From NCBI GenBank assembly GCA_028275345.1, contig JAPWUV010000001.1, positions 601,661-665,660 on the forward strand: a DNA stretch of 64,000 bases. The letters are read 5' to 3'. How positions within the stretch are numbered: position 1 is the first letter of the stretch; every line of letters begins with the position of its first letter. The position numbers were made by a program, and so were the translations under genes. Source of the DNA: a bacterium. Its GTDB lineage: Bacteria; Zhuqueibacterota; Zhuqueibacteria; Oleimicrobiales; Geothermoviventaceae. Below the pieces are notes generated by a model. It was not told where the DNA came from. It saw only the letters and a program-made list of their open reading frames with translations, and made no database searches. Shown here piece after piece: positions 38,687-47,363 of the stretch.

Positions 38687-39606
38687 AAGGGAGACGGCCG
38701 AAGCCTGCGGGACTGGGCAGGGATCCTCGAGAGATCCCGGGATGGTAGCAGGGGGTCCACGCAAAGAGTCGGCTTACCTCGCACGATCGACCCAACGACT
38801 CGGCGTTGCCATTTCGGGCAAGAAGGGCGGCCCGAAGGTGGATCTTCGGCCGGGAGTCGCCTCGTTGTTCCCCACCGATCGGGTGCGGTGAGTCCCCTTT
38901 TTCGCTCGGGAAGATCTCCTATTGGGCGTACGTGCGGGACGGCAGAGGGTACTCACTCGGTCCGCTTGCGCGTGCCCCGAGAAACGGATGGAGACCGCTG
39001 GCCGTGCCTGACGGGCCTGCCGCCGCGTTTGCGTCGGCGGGGCTACGGAATGGGCTTCTTCCCGGCCGCCACGCTCGCGGCGGGCGCGGCGAAGGAATCC
39101 GCCCGGCAGGGACTGCGGCAGGAAGCCCGCCAGGATCTCGGTTCGCTCTTGTTTCCGCGCGCTGTGGATGGATCCCATGCAGGCCACGTGGGCCGCGTGC
39201 GGCTCTCGGCGGGCCAAGAAATGGCCCTGCGGCCGAGGGGTTGGGAGGTCCTTTCGGGTCGGGGGCAGAGGCTGCGGCTTTCAAGGCGGCAAAACCAGCG
39301 AATCTCCCTCGGAAGCGGATTGAGTCGGTTTTCCCCGTGCGCACCAGGCTCGCGTTCGTCGGACTGCATGAACCGCCAGATTCTCCTGGCGTCCGCTTCC
39401 GCCCTATACTACATTACAGGGCACTGGTGACAGCCCGGCGGCCAGGCGGCTTGGCCTGGCCAAGCCACGAATGGGGAGCAGAAGGGGCTTTGAGCCGCGG
39501 ACGGCGGGCAGGACATTTGACGTTTCAAGCCGACATCTTGGGTACCTCCTTGGCGCTGCGGGGTAGACAAGCTGGCGCGAGCCGAGTTGGCAGGTTCGCC
39601 GTGAGG
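38687..39606 (+). other. Large region without a recognised gene
   Basis: About 920 nt. Open frames exist in several phases because of high GC. The most protein-like are a 49-codon frame 38742-38891 (MVAGGPRKESAYLARSTQRL..., ending GVASLFPTDRVR) and a frame from a GTG at 38888 that overlaps its stop by 4 nt and runs to 39430 (contains GMGFFPAATLAAGAAKES). Neither has a ribosome site of note or a family. The first phase also extends the peptidase frame, but its text is noncoding-like. Decayed genes are a possibility. Confidence 0.4.
38742..38891 (+). CDS. Possible small protein, 49 residues
   Basis: ATG at 38742 to TGA at 38889-38891. The text AISGKKGGPKVDLRPGVAS looks protein-like and the frame overlaps a following GTG frame by 4 nt (GTGA), the local style for coupled genes. 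Ribosome site is weak, no homologous family is recognised and a chance frame is quite possible. Confidence 0.22.
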   Translation: MVAGGPRKESAYLARSTQRLGVAISGKKGGPKVDLRPGVASLFPTDRVR

Positions 39607-40581
39607 ATGCGGCGGGGGACTCTGGTGTTCCTCCTGTTGCTGGTCGCGGAGGCTTCCGGGAAAAGTCCTCCGGGATCGCCGTGGCAAGTGCTGCGGGTGG
39701 ACAGCGTGGAGATCCGCTTCACCGCAGCGGACGCGGCCAACGCCAAGCTCGTCGCGCGGCACCTCACGCTGGATGGCCTCCCGATCTCGGACGAATTGGG
39801 TCTGCATCGATTGCCCCGCGCGACCGTGTTCATCGCGCCGGATAAGATTGCTTTCGACACCCTTTCCTCGGCCGAGCTTCCCCGCTGGACGGCCGCTGTG
39901 GCCATACCCGCCCGGCGACGCATCGTGCTGAAATCCCCGCGCTGGGGCAGAGACAGCGATCTGGTTTGGGACCTGCTCCACGAGCTCACCCACATCTTGG
40001 CGGCGGAGGCCACGCAAGGCCGGCCCATTCCCCGCTGGCTTGACGAGGGGATGGCCCTCTATTTCTCCCGGGATCTGCGGTACCTCAAGAGCCGTGCATT
40101 GTCACGTGCTCTTTTGACCCGTTCCCTCGTGGGCCTCGACGAGATCGACGACGTACTCCGGTTCCACCACGCCAAGGCGGAGCTGGCTTACCAAGAGAGT
40201 CTCGAGGCCGTGCGGTACATGGTGGATCGATTTGGTTCGGGCGTGCTTCAAGATCTCCTAATGGAGATCCGGGCTGGCAGCCCTTTCCCCACGGCGTTCA
40301 GACGAGTCTGCGGCGTTCCGTACCGGCTTTTCGAGGCGGAATTGTTCCACTACTGGGCACGTCGGCACCGCTGGGATTTCCTGATCGACTTCGTCTACGT
40401 CCTCTGGGGCGGGGCAGTGGCTCTCGCAGCGATCGCGTATCTGCTGATCCGGCGACGCAATCGCCGCCTCCTCCGCCGGTGGGAAGAGGAGGAACAGATG
40501 GGAGGCTTGGACAGTTGGATCGGTCCCCCTGCCCCGCCGGACCAATCCCCTGATGATGCGGAGAGATCCGCATATGACTGA
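39607..40581 (+). CDS. Peptidase MA-like (gluzincin) membrane protein
   Basis: 324 residues from the ATG at 39607 (a GTG two codons earlier is an alternative); the open frame upstream looks noncoding. Signal-like N-terminus (TLVFLLLLVAEASG), then a metallopeptidase domain with H125-E126-x-x-H129 in DLLHELTHILAAE and the third ligand Glu147 in IPRWLDEGMALYF. A transmembrane helix follows at about 254-275 (IDFVYVLWGGAVALAAIAYLL), with a short cytoplasmic tail. This is the peptidase_MA/M1-M13-like fold found in many FCB candidate phyla. The extracytoplasmic substrate is unknown. Confidence 0.8.
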   Translation: MRRGTLVFLLLLVAEASGKSPPGSPWQVLRVDSVEIRFTAADAANAKLVARHLTLDGLPISDELGLHRLPRATVFIAPDKIAFDTLSSAELPRWTAAVAIPARRRIVLKSPRWGRDSDLVWDLLHELTHILAAEATQGRPIPRWLDEGMALYFSRDLRYLKSRALSRALLTRSLVGLDEIDDVLRFHHAKAELAYQESLEAVRYMVDRFGSGVLQDLLMEIRAGSPFPTAFRRVCGVPYRLFEAELFHYWARRHRWDFLIDFVYVLWGGAVALAAIAYLLIRRRNRRLLRRWEEEEQMGGLDSWIGPPAPPDQSPDDAERSAYD

Positions 40582-40677
40582 GTCCACCTAGGATGGCATG
40601 CCTCGTGGATGGGTACTACCGGACCGCCGGAGGCTCGCCACTGACGGGGCTACCCACTCAACCCGCGCTTTATTAAC

Positions 40678-40685
40678 GGCTTAAG
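40678..40685 (+). repeat. GGCTTAAG motif upstream of acyl-CoA synthetase promoter
   Basis: Single copy of GGCTTAAG, extended to GGCTTAAGC, 25 nt upstream of the -35 element of the promoter at 40710-40738. It has the same 9-mer sequence as two of the three copies found together at 45874-45978. Confidence 0.4.
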
Positions 40686-40709
40686 CTACTGTGTCGCGGC
40701 GATTGTACC

Positions 40710-40738
40710 TTGACTTTTAGGCGTTGGTGTCGTAAATT
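40710..40738 (+). promoter_or_regulatory. Sigma70 promoter of the acyl-CoA synthetase gene
   Basis: TTGACT (40710-40715), a 17 nt spacer and TAAATT (40733-40738). It lies about 48 nt before the GTG start at 40787 and may also serve the EF-G-like and HIT genes, which follow closely. Confidence 0.75.
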
Positions 40739-40786
40739 GCCCGGCGATTCGGAAGGAAGCGGGACGGACGACTTTCCGAGGCCACG

Positions 40787-42352
40787 GTGTCGAGACTTCT
40801 TTCGAATCTTCAGCAGACAATCGCTCGTTGCGGTGATCGCCCTGCCTTGATCCTGAAGGAACAGGAGGTTTCCTACTCTCGATTTGGAGAGGCAGTGTTT
40901 CGACTGGCGCGAGGTCTGTCGGAAGCGGGGGTGAAACCGGGTGACCGCATTGCGCTCATGCTTCCGAACATCGTCCAGTTCCCCGTGAGCTACTACGCCA
41001 TTCTGGCGGTCGGGGCGACGGTCGTCCCGGTGAATATCACCTACAAGGAACGAGAGGTCCGCTACATTCTGGAAGACGCCGAGGTGAGGGGGGTCATCGC
41101 GTGGGAGGGATTTCGGGGCACGCTGACCAAGGCGGCGGACGGCCTCGATCAATGCTCCCTCTTCATTTATCTCGGGCAACGGATCCCGCGACAGAGCTAC
41201 AGCTTGACCTCACTCCAGGTCGCCTCCGCCCCGCTGGACAAGCCGGCAGAACGACCGGACGACGAGGTCGCGGTGATCCTCTACACGGCGGGGACGACTG
41301 GCCGGCCGATGGGGGCGGAACTGACGCACGGCAATCTCAGTGCGAGCGGCGAGCTCTTGTACGATCAATTCGGGTTTGGCGAGGGGGATCGGGTGCTGGC
41401 CGTGTTGCCCCTGTTCCACTCCTTTGGCCAGGCGGTGGCGATGAATGCGCCGCTCATGTGCGGGGCCACGGTGGTCCTGGAGCCGAAATTCGAGCCGGCC
41501 CGTCTCCTCAGCACGCTGCGGGATGGGAGGGTCCGCTGGATGGTGGCGGTACCGCAGATGCTGAAGCAGCTTCTGGAGACGCAAGCCGAAGGCGCCGAGC
41601 TCCCGCACCTTCGCTACTGCATCACGTCCGGAGGTCCGATCTCGGAAGAGGTGGTGGCCCGTTTTGAGGATCGGTTCGGCGCACGCGTACTCCCGGGGTA
41701 CGGGCTGACGGAAACCTTCTCCTTGGTGACCTGCACGCGGATGGATCGAGAGTGGCGGCCAGGGTCCGTCGGCCAGCCTTTGTACGGGATCGAGGTCGCC
41801 ATCTGGGGCGAGGAAGGGCACGTATTGCCACCGGGTCGGGTCGGCGAGATCGTGGTCAAAGGTCCTACGGTGATGCGGGGATACCTCAACCGGCCCAAAG
41901 CTACGGAGGAAGTGAAGGCTGGGGGCTGGCTCCACACCGGCGATGTGGGGTACTTCGACGAGGACGGCTATCTGTTCATCGTGGATCGGAAGAAGGATAT
42001 CATCATCAAAGGCGGGTTCAGTATCTTCCCGAGCGAGATTGAGCAGTGCCTCCAGGCTCACCCGAAGGTGGAGCGCGCCGTAGTGATCGGGGTGCCGGAC
42101 GAAGAGCAGGGGGAAGAGGTCAAAGCCTACGTGCTGCTGAAGCCGGGGGAACGGGCCTCGGCCAAGGAGATCATCGAGTACTGCAAGGAGCGGATGGCCC
42201 TCTACAAATGCCCGAAATACGTGGAGTTCTGTAGTTCGTTGCCGCGCAGCACCACCGGAAGGGTGCTGAAACGGATGTTGCGCGAAAAGGAGGCGGGCGC
42301 CAACAAACTTGGGTGCGAGGATCTCGCATCGGGTGCACGAAGTGGCGAGTGA
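40787..42352 (+). CDS. Long-chain acyl-CoA synthetase (AMP-forming)
   Basis: 521 residues from a GTG with GAGG upstream. ANL-superfamily enzyme that adenylates a fatty acid and forms the CoA thioester. Motifs: the P-loop LYTAGTTGRPMGAELTH, in which the usual Lys is Met; YGLTETFSLVTCTRMD; WLHTGDVGYFDEDGYLFIVDR and KKDIIIKGGFSIFPSEIE; and the catalytic Lys region STTGRVLKRML near the C-terminus. The replaced P-loop lysine is not the catalytic lysine and is variable in the family. Substrate chain length cannot be read from the sequence. Confidence 0.9.
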   Translation: MSRLLSNLQQTIARCGDRPALILKEQEVSYSRFGEAVFRLARGLSEAGVKPGDRIALMLPNIVQFPVSYYAILAVGATVVPVNITYKEREVRYILEDAEVRGVIAWEGFRGTLTKAADGLDQCSLFIYLGQRIPRQSYSLTSLQVASAPLDKPAERPDDEVAVILYTAGTTGRPMGAELTHGNLSASGELLYDQFGFGEGDRVLAVLPLFHSFGQAVAMNAPLMCGATVVLEPKFEPARLLSTLRDGRVRWMVAVPQMLKQLLETQAEGAELPHLRYCITSGGPISEEVVARFEDRFGARVLPGYGLTETFSLVTCTRMDREWRPGSVGQPLYGIEVAIWGEEGHVLPPGRVGEIVVKGPTVMRGYLNRPKATEEVKAGGWLHTGDVGYFDEDGYLFIVDRKKDIIIKGGFSIFPSEIEQCLQAHPKVERAVVIGVPDEEQGEEVKAYVLLKPGERASAKEIIEYCKERMALYKCPKYVEFCSSLPRSTTGRVLKRMLREKEAGANKLGCEDLASGARSGE

Positions 42353-42385
42353 GTTTTCTCATCTCCAACGGAACGGAGGAGCGAC

Positions 42386-44473
42386 GTGAAGGAATACGGC
42401 GTGGCGGACATTCGCAATGTCTGTTTGGTAGGTCACGGGGGGTCCGGAAAGACCTCGCTGACGGAAGCTATCCTTTTCACGGCGGGGCAGATCAGTCGCC
42501 TGGGCAGCGTGGACGAAGGGAACACGGTTTCTGACTACAATCCCGACGAGATCGAGCGGAAAATCTCCATTGCCCTGAGCTTCCTCCACGCCGACTGGCA
42601 CGGCAAGCGGATCAACCTCCTCGATGCCCCTGGATACGCCGACTTCGTGGGGGAGGTAGCTTGTGGTCTTCGAGTGGCCGATTGCGCTCTGGTGCTGGTC
42701 AATGCGCAGTCGGGGATCGAAGTGGGGACGGAAACTGTCTGGAAAATGGCCGAGGAGGAAAAGCTGGGCCGCATTTTGGTGGTCAATCGTCTGGACAAGG
42801 AGCATGCGCAGTTCGAGTCCGTCGTCCAGCAGCTCCAATCCCGCTTTGGAGATGGCATCGTTCCGATTCACATCGCGGTGAATCCGGGCGAGGGGTTCGA
42901 TTCCGTCATCGATCTCCTCAGCATGAAGTTGATCAAGTACGAGCGCGATCGCTCCGGGAAGTTCTCTGCTCAGGAAATCCCCGCCAATTGGAAGGACAAG
43001 GCAGCTCAGTTGCGCGAGAAGCTGGTCGAGAGGGTGGCCGAGACCGATGACGAGCTGATGGAGCGTTACTTCGAAAACGGCGACCTCTCGGCCGAGGAGC
43101 TGCGGAGAGGTCTGCGGAAGGGCATCGCGTCCCGGAGCATCTTCCCCGTCTTGGCCACCGCGGCTACGCTGAACATGGGTACCTCCCAGCTTCTCGACTT
43201 CCTTGCCGAATTCGCTCCATCTCCTCTGGACGTACCGCCTCACTTGGCCAGGCGCCCGGATTCGGAGCAGACGGTGGAGCTTTCGCCCGATCCCGACGGT
43301 CCCACCGCGGCGCTCGTTTTCAAGACGGTCTCGGAGATGCATCTTGGCGAGCTTCTGTTCTTCCGGGTGTATTCGGGGACAGTGCGCTCCGGTTCGGAAT
43401 TGCTCAATCCCACGCGCGGCGTCACGGAGAAGATTGGCCAGATCTTTGAGATGAACGGGAAGACGCGCCACGAGATTGGGTTGGTCCGCGCCGGCGATAT
43501 CGGAGCCGTCGTGAAGTTGCGCGACACCCATACCGGGGATACCCTCTGCGACAAGAAGTCGCCCCTGGTACTGCGCGGCATCAGCTTCCCCGAACCGGTG
43601 ATCCGTGTGGCGGTGGAGCCGAAGTCCAAGGGCGATGAGGAGAAGATCTCCGCCGGGCTTGCGGCTCTCCACGAGGAGGATCCCACCTTCACGGTGGAAT
43701 ATGATCCGGAGCTTCGGCAGACCATCGTCTCCGGGCAAGGAGAACTCCACCTGGAGGTGGTGATCAAGCGGCTCAAAGACAAGTTCGGCGTGGACGTCAC
43801 GTTGGCCGAGCCTAAGATCCCCTACCGCGAGACGTTGCGCAAGAAGGCCGAAGCGCAGGGGAAGTACAAGAAGCAGACTGGCGGTCGAGGCCAGTACGGC
43901 GACGTGTGGCTGCGCTTGGAACCGCTTCCCCGCGGACAGGGCTTCGAGTTCGTCGATGCCATCGTCGGCGGTGTCGTGCCGTCCAAATACGTGCCCGCGG
44001 TGGAGAAGGGCGTGCGGGAGGCAATGGCCGAGGGCGTCATCGCAGGCTTTCCCGTTCAGGACGTGAAAGTGACACTCTACGACGGTTCCTTCCACCCCGT
44101 GGATTCCTCCGATCTGGCTTTCAAGATCGCGGCGTCCATGGGCTTCAAGAAGGCCTTCAAGGAAGCTGACCCTGTGATCCTCGAGCCGATCTACGATGTG
44201 GAAGTAATCGTACCTGAGGAATACCTGGGCGACGTGATGGGCGATCTCTCCGCACGGCGCGGCAAGATCCTCGGCATCGACAGCGAAGGCCCGTTCCAGG
44301 TGATCAAGGCCAAGGTGCCCCTGGCGGAGCTGTACAAGTACTCCACCACCCTGCGGAGCTTGACGCAGGGCCGTGGGATGCACCGCCGGCGATTCTCCCA
44401 CTACGAAGAGGTGCCCAAGGAGATCGCCGAGAAGCTGATCGCCAAGGCCGAGGAGGAGAAGCAGAAAAAGTGA
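42386..44473 (+). CDS. Elongation factor G-like GTPase (EF-G2 type)
   Basis: 695 residues from a GTG with GGAGGAG upstream. Five EF-G domains are present. The G domain begins NVCLVGHGGSGKTSLTEAIL and not the canonical NIAHIDAGKTTTTE. The switch II motif reads DAPGYADFVGE, with Tyr where translocase EF-G has His, and the NKxD motif reads NRLD. These features are typical of the EF-G-like side family rather than the main translocase. Domain IV has GGRGQYGDVWLRLEP. Such proteins bind ribosomes, but their role is not settled. The stop overlaps a GTG of the HIT frame. Confidence 0.9.
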   Translation: MKEYGVADIRNVCLVGHGGSGKTSLTEAILFTAGQISRLGSVDEGNTVSDYNPDEIERKISIALSFLHADWHGKRINLLDAPGYADFVGEVACGLRVADCALVLVNAQSGIEVGTETVWKMAEEEKLGRILVVNRLDKEHAQFESVVQQLQSRFGDGIVPIHIAVNPGEGFDSVIDLLSMKLIKYERDRSGKFSAQEIPANWKDKAAQLREKLVERVAETDDELMERYFENGDLSAEELRRGLRKGIASRSIFPVLATAATLNMGTSQLLDFLAEFAPSPLDVPPHLARRPDSEQTVELSPDPDGPTAALVFKTVSEMHLGELLFFRVYSGTVRSGSELLNPTRGVTEKIGQIFEMNGKTRHEIGLVRAGDIGAVVKLRDTHTGDTLCDKKSPLVLRGISFPEPVIRVAVEPKSKGDEEKISAGLAALHEEDPTFTVEYDPELRQTIVSGQGELHLEVVIKRLKDKFGVDVTLAEPKIPYRETLRKKAEAQGKYKKQTGGRGQYGDVWLRLEPLPRGQGFEFVDAIVGGVVPSKYVPAVEKGVREAMAEGVIAGFPVQDVKVTLYDGSFHPVDSSDLAFKIAASMGFKKAFKEADPVILEPIYDVEVIVPEEYLGDVMGDLSARRGKILGIDSEGPFQVIKAKVPLAELYKYSTTLRSLTQGRGMHRRRFSHYEEVPKEIAEKLIAKAEEEKQKK

Positions 44474-44622
44474 CCGGAAACGAGAGGAGCCAAGGGTCTT
44501 GGGACGGGCGGGCGAGGGAGGATCCCTCGCCCTTTGTGCTTCCCAAGGAAGGTGACGGGCTCTGCCACCCAGCTCGGACGGAAATGGGATCCCATCGGGC
44601 TTGCAATGAGCGAGGTGAGGCC

Positions 44623-45123
44623 GTGGAAGGATCGAGAGACATCCTATGGGCTCCGTGGAGAATGGAGTACATCCTGAGCGAGAAGACCCGGGGCTGCATC
44701 TTTTGCGAAAAGCCCCAATCCAACGACGATCGCCGGAACCTGATCCTTCACCGGGGGAAGAAGGGTTTCGTGATCCTGAATCTTTTCCCATACAACAATG
44801 GGCACCTCATGGTGGTGCCGTTTCGTCATGTGGCTACGCTGGAGGACTTGGACGAGGCCGAGCGCTGCGAACTGATGCACCTCATGGCGAAGAGCCTCCG
44901 CGTGCTTAAGCGGGCGATGAGTCCGCACGGATTCAACGTGGGCGCCAACCTGGGAGCGGTGGCAGGAGCCGGGGTGGCTGATCACGTCCATTTTCACGTG
45001 GTGCCGCGCTGGGAGGGGGATACGAACTTCATGCCGGTGGTCGGCCACACGAAGGTTATCCACGAGGCCTTGGAGCGCACCTGGGAGAAGCTGGTCCCCC
45101 TTTTCGCCGAGACCGAACCGTGA
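44623..45123 (+). CDS. HIT-family nucleotide hydrolase/phosphorylase
   Basis: 166 residues from a GTG at 44623 with GAGGTGAG upstream. An in-frame GTG at 44470, overlapping the EF-G-like stop, would add about 51 non-homologous residues. The start DILWAPWRMEYIL and the zinc pair CIFCEK match AP4A-phosphorylase-type HIT proteins. The catalytic triad is HVHFHVVPRW, preceded by NVGANLGAVAGAGVADH. It hydrolyses or phosphorolyses dinucleoside polyphosphates or aminoacyl-adenylate-like substrates. Confidence 0.9.
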   Translation: MEGSRDILWAPWRMEYILSEKTRGCIFCEKPQSNDDRRNLILHRGKKGFVILNLFPYNNGHLMVVPFRHVATLEDLDEAERCELMHLMAKSLRVLKRAMSPHGFNVGANLGAVAGAGVADHVHFHVVPRWEGDTNFMPVVGHTKVIHEALERTWEKLVPLFAETEP

Positions 45124-45187
45124 AGCAGGAGAATCGGGAGAGCCTGGAGCTGCGCGGGCGCTGGGAGAGTCGGAGGAGAAGAGTGCG

Positions 45188-45850
45188 GTGTGGCGGATTC
45201 TGCCTTGCGTCGTGACGGCGGACATCCGAGCGAGCCGAGAAGTGCCGGACCGAGCAGAGCTTCAGGAACGGCTGCTCTCAGCCATCGCCGAGGCGAATGG
45301 GCGTTTCCGCGACCAGCTTCTGGCCTCGTTCCAGGTCACGCTGGGTGACGAGTGGCAAGGGCTGTTGGCGGACGCCTCGGCCGCCTACGCTGTGGCGGCC
45401 TTTTTCCGGGACCGGCTGGCTCCGCAAAGCCTCGCCATCGGGATCGGGGAAGGGGAGGTGGCTACGGCGCTCGTGTCCGACGTCCGCCAGATGGATGGTG
45501 AGGCCTTTCACCGGAGCCGCCAAGCCCTGGAGGAAGCCAAGCGGCGGGGACTTGCGGTGGTGTTCCGGATGCGGGACCCTTGGGTCGATGCTCTGCTCAC
45601 CAGCACGGCCAGCTTGGTCTTTGACCTCTACGGACGCTGGACGCCATTACAACGGGAACGCTACGGGCTCTTGCGCCAGCTGGGCACCATGGCGGAAGTG
45701 GCCAAGCGTGCGGGGGTCAGCGTGGCGGCCGTGAGTCAGAGCTTGTCCAGCGCGCGAGCGGGATTGGTCCAGGAATGCGAGGAGGCCTTGGGCGCCTTCC
45801 TGTCCGCGTGGAGCCAGGGCGCCTTGCTCGCCCCGCTGATGCGGAGATAA
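45188..45850 (+). CDS. SatD-family protein
   Basis: 220 residues from a GTG with GGAGGAG upstream. It matches the SatD family: VVTADIRASREVPDRAELQERL at the start, FQVTLGDEWQGLLADA, and a C-terminal helix-turn-helix-like segment (TMAEVAKRAGVSVAAVSQSL) that could bind DNA. SatD proteins are often found with DUF3307 membrane proteins. The next gene here has the C-terminal half of that family, which supports the assignment. Biochemical role unknown; sensing or transcription control is suggested by the helix-turn-helix. Confidence 0.8.
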   Translation: MWRILPCVVTADIRASREVPDRAELQERLLSAIAEANGRFRDQLLASFQVTLGDEWQGLLADASAAYAVAAFFRDRLAPQSLAIGIGEGEVATALVSDVRQMDGEAFHRSRQALEEAKRRGLAVVFRMRDPWVDALLTSTASLVFDLYGRWTPLQRERYGLLRQLGTMAEVAKRAGVSVAAVSQSLSSARAGLVQECEEALGAFLSAWSQGALLAPLMRR

Positions 45851-45873
45851 AGAACCTGCTCATTAAGCTTCTT

Positions 45874-45978
45874 GGCTTAAGAAAGATTGTGTTAAAAGGT
45901 TTGCCTTACTTCGCGTTCTGGCGCAGGGGCTTAAGCTCGGCGCCTTAATAGGACCTCTCTGAAGGCAATAGGCTTAAG
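45874..45978 (+). repeat. Three GGCTTAAG repeats between SatD and DUF3307-like genes
   Basis: GGCTTAAG occurs at 45874-45881, 45928-45935 and 45971-45978, spaced 54 and 43 nt, in an otherwise AT-richer stretch that also holds CATTAAGCTT and CCTTAATA. The core CTTAAG is palindromic. The last copy sits 4 nt before the ATG at 45983, in the ribosome-binding region, so binding of a protein there would also affect translation. It may be an operator of the SatD/DUF3307 pair. Confidence 0.5.
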
Positions 45979-45982
45979 CGTC

Positions 45983-46375
45983 ATGACCTGGCTAAGAATC
46001 CCGGCGGTTTGCGTCATCTATCTCTGCTCCGTCTTCGCTGCGGGATGGGTGGTGCAGCTGTGCTGTGATCGGATCCTCCGCCAAGTCGACTCCCCCGAGC
46101 TGCGCGCCTGGGTCGAGCAAGGCATCCCGGGAGGCGGACGATGGATCGGCTGGCTGGAACGCTTTCTCATCACCACCTTCGTCCTATTGGGAGAGCCTTC
46201 CGCCTCGGCCGTGGTTCTGGCCGCCAAGGGCATCTTGCGATTTGCCGAAATCAGTGGGCGTCCCCACGAGGGCCAGCGGGTGGTCGCGGAGTACGTGATC
46301 CTCGGGACCCTTCTGAGCTTCTCGCTGGCCACGGGTATCTCCGCCGCCGGACGGATCCTGCTCGGGGAACTGTAG
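45983..46375 (+). CDS. Membrane protein homologous to the C-terminal half of DUF3307 proteins
   Basis: 130 residues with about three hydrophobic segments (IPAVCVIYLCSVFAAGWVVQ, FLITTFVLLGEPSASAVVLA, VAEYVILGTLLSFSLATGIS). The stretch RWIGWLERFLITTFVLLG ... AAKGILRFAEI ... EYVILGTLLSF is the conserved end of DUF3307 proteins. The usual N-terminal half of the family is missing, so it is a short version or a remnant. It follows SatD, its usual genomic partner. No Shine-Dalgarno is visible; a GGCTTAAG repeat occupies that place. Confidence 0.65.
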   Translation: MTWLRIPAVCVIYLCSVFAAGWVVQLCCDRILRQVDSPELRAWVEQGIPGGGRWIGWLERFLITTFVLLGEPSASAVVLAAKGILRFAEISGRPHEGQRVVAEYVILGTLLSFSLATGISAAGRILLGEL

Positions 46376-46408
46376 TGTCGGCACCCGTGATCGGAGGGCC
46401 GCTGTCGG

Positions 46409-47359
46409 ATGGAATGGTCGCGTGAGCAACTCCTCGCGCTCGTGTCGAAGCAGTTTGGGGTGGACGGAGAACGGGTTTCCTTCCAACCCATCGTCACCGG
46501 CAAGTTCAACCGCAGTTACGTCGTGCGGATGGACGGCAGGGAGGTTGTGCTGCGCATCGCTCCGATCCCCGGGACGCCGATGCTCTTCTACGAAAAGGAC
46601 ATGATGCGGCAGGAGCCGCAGATCCACTGCCTGGTGCGCGAAAGGACACAAGTACCTGTTCCGGCAATCCTCGCCTACGACTTTTCCCGCACGGTTATCC
46701 CGAGCGACTACCTTTTCCTCGAAAAACTGCCGGGCGTTGCGGCGAGCGAACTGCCCCTGACTCGCACCGTCTGGAACCGCGTGCTCGAGCAGGTGGGAGG
46801 ATACCTGAGGCAGGTCCACGCCATCAGCGGGCCTGCATACGGTTACGTCGGTCCCCACCACCCCATGGATCCGCAGCCCAGCTGGTGGGAAGCCTTTCGC
46901 ATCATGTGGCAGAAGCTGGTGCAGCAAATCGTCGAAATGGAAGCCTATACTCGGGAGCAGGGGGAATGGCTCGTCGAAGCGCTGGAGCGGCGGCGTTCCT
47001 TCTTCGACCGGGAGGTGCCGCCCAGCCTGCTGCACATGGACATCTGGTCGCAGAACGTCCTGCTGGATCATTCCGGCAACGTGACGGGCATCGTCGACTG
47101 GGATCGCGCACTGTACGGAGATCCGGAGATCGAGTATGCCGTGCTGGACTACTGCGGGATCTCGGAACCCGCCTTTTGGCGCGGGTACGGAAGGGAGCGA
47201 GAACGGTCGGAAGCCGCCCAGGTCCGACTTTGGTTCTACTTCCTGTACGAGCACCAGAAGTACATCGTGATCCGCGGGCTGCGGAACCGACGCTGGGACT
47301 TGGCCATGCGCTATCGGGACGACTGCCTGCGCCTCGCGCGGCAATGGCTCGGAGGTTGA
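46409..47359 (+). CDS. Aminoglycoside phosphotransferase (APH)/choline-kinase-type kinase
   Basis: 316 residues, GGAGG upstream of the ATG. Protein-kinase-like fold: N-lobe GKFNRSYVVRMDGREVVLRI, catalytic loop LLHMDIWSQNVLLD with the HxDxxxxN pattern, and GIVDWDRALYGDPEIEYAV as the metal-binding DxD-like motif. Family members phosphorylate small molecules such as sugars, choline, homoserine or antibiotics. Nothing points to drug resistance here; the neighbours are unrelated membrane proteins. Confidence 0.88.
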   Translation: MEWSREQLLALVSKQFGVDGERVSFQPIVTGKFNRSYVVRMDGREVVLRIAPIPGTPMLFYEKDMMRQEPQIHCLVRERTQVPVPAILAYDFSRTVIPSDYLFLEKLPGVAASELPLTRTVWNRVLEQVGGYLRQVHAISGPAYGYVGPHHPMDPQPSWWEAFRIMWQKLVQQIVEMEAYTREQGEWLVEALERRRSFFDREVPPSLLHMDIWSQNVLLDHSGNVTGIVDWDRALYGDPEIEYAVLDYCGISEPAFWRGYGRERERSEAAQVRLWFYFLYEHQKYIVIRGLRNRRWDLAMRYRDDCLRLARQWLGG

Positions 47360-47363
47360 CCCC

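Noticed and set aside
38806..39606. N-terminal extension of the MA peptidase (267 codons)
   Set aside because: Composition rich in Gly, Pro, Arg and Ala without domains; a signal-like helix starts at the chosen ATG.
42359..44791. Long minus-strand frame (810 codons) opposite the EF-G-like gene
   Set aside because: Antisense shadow of a clear coding gene; no domain, no ribosome site.
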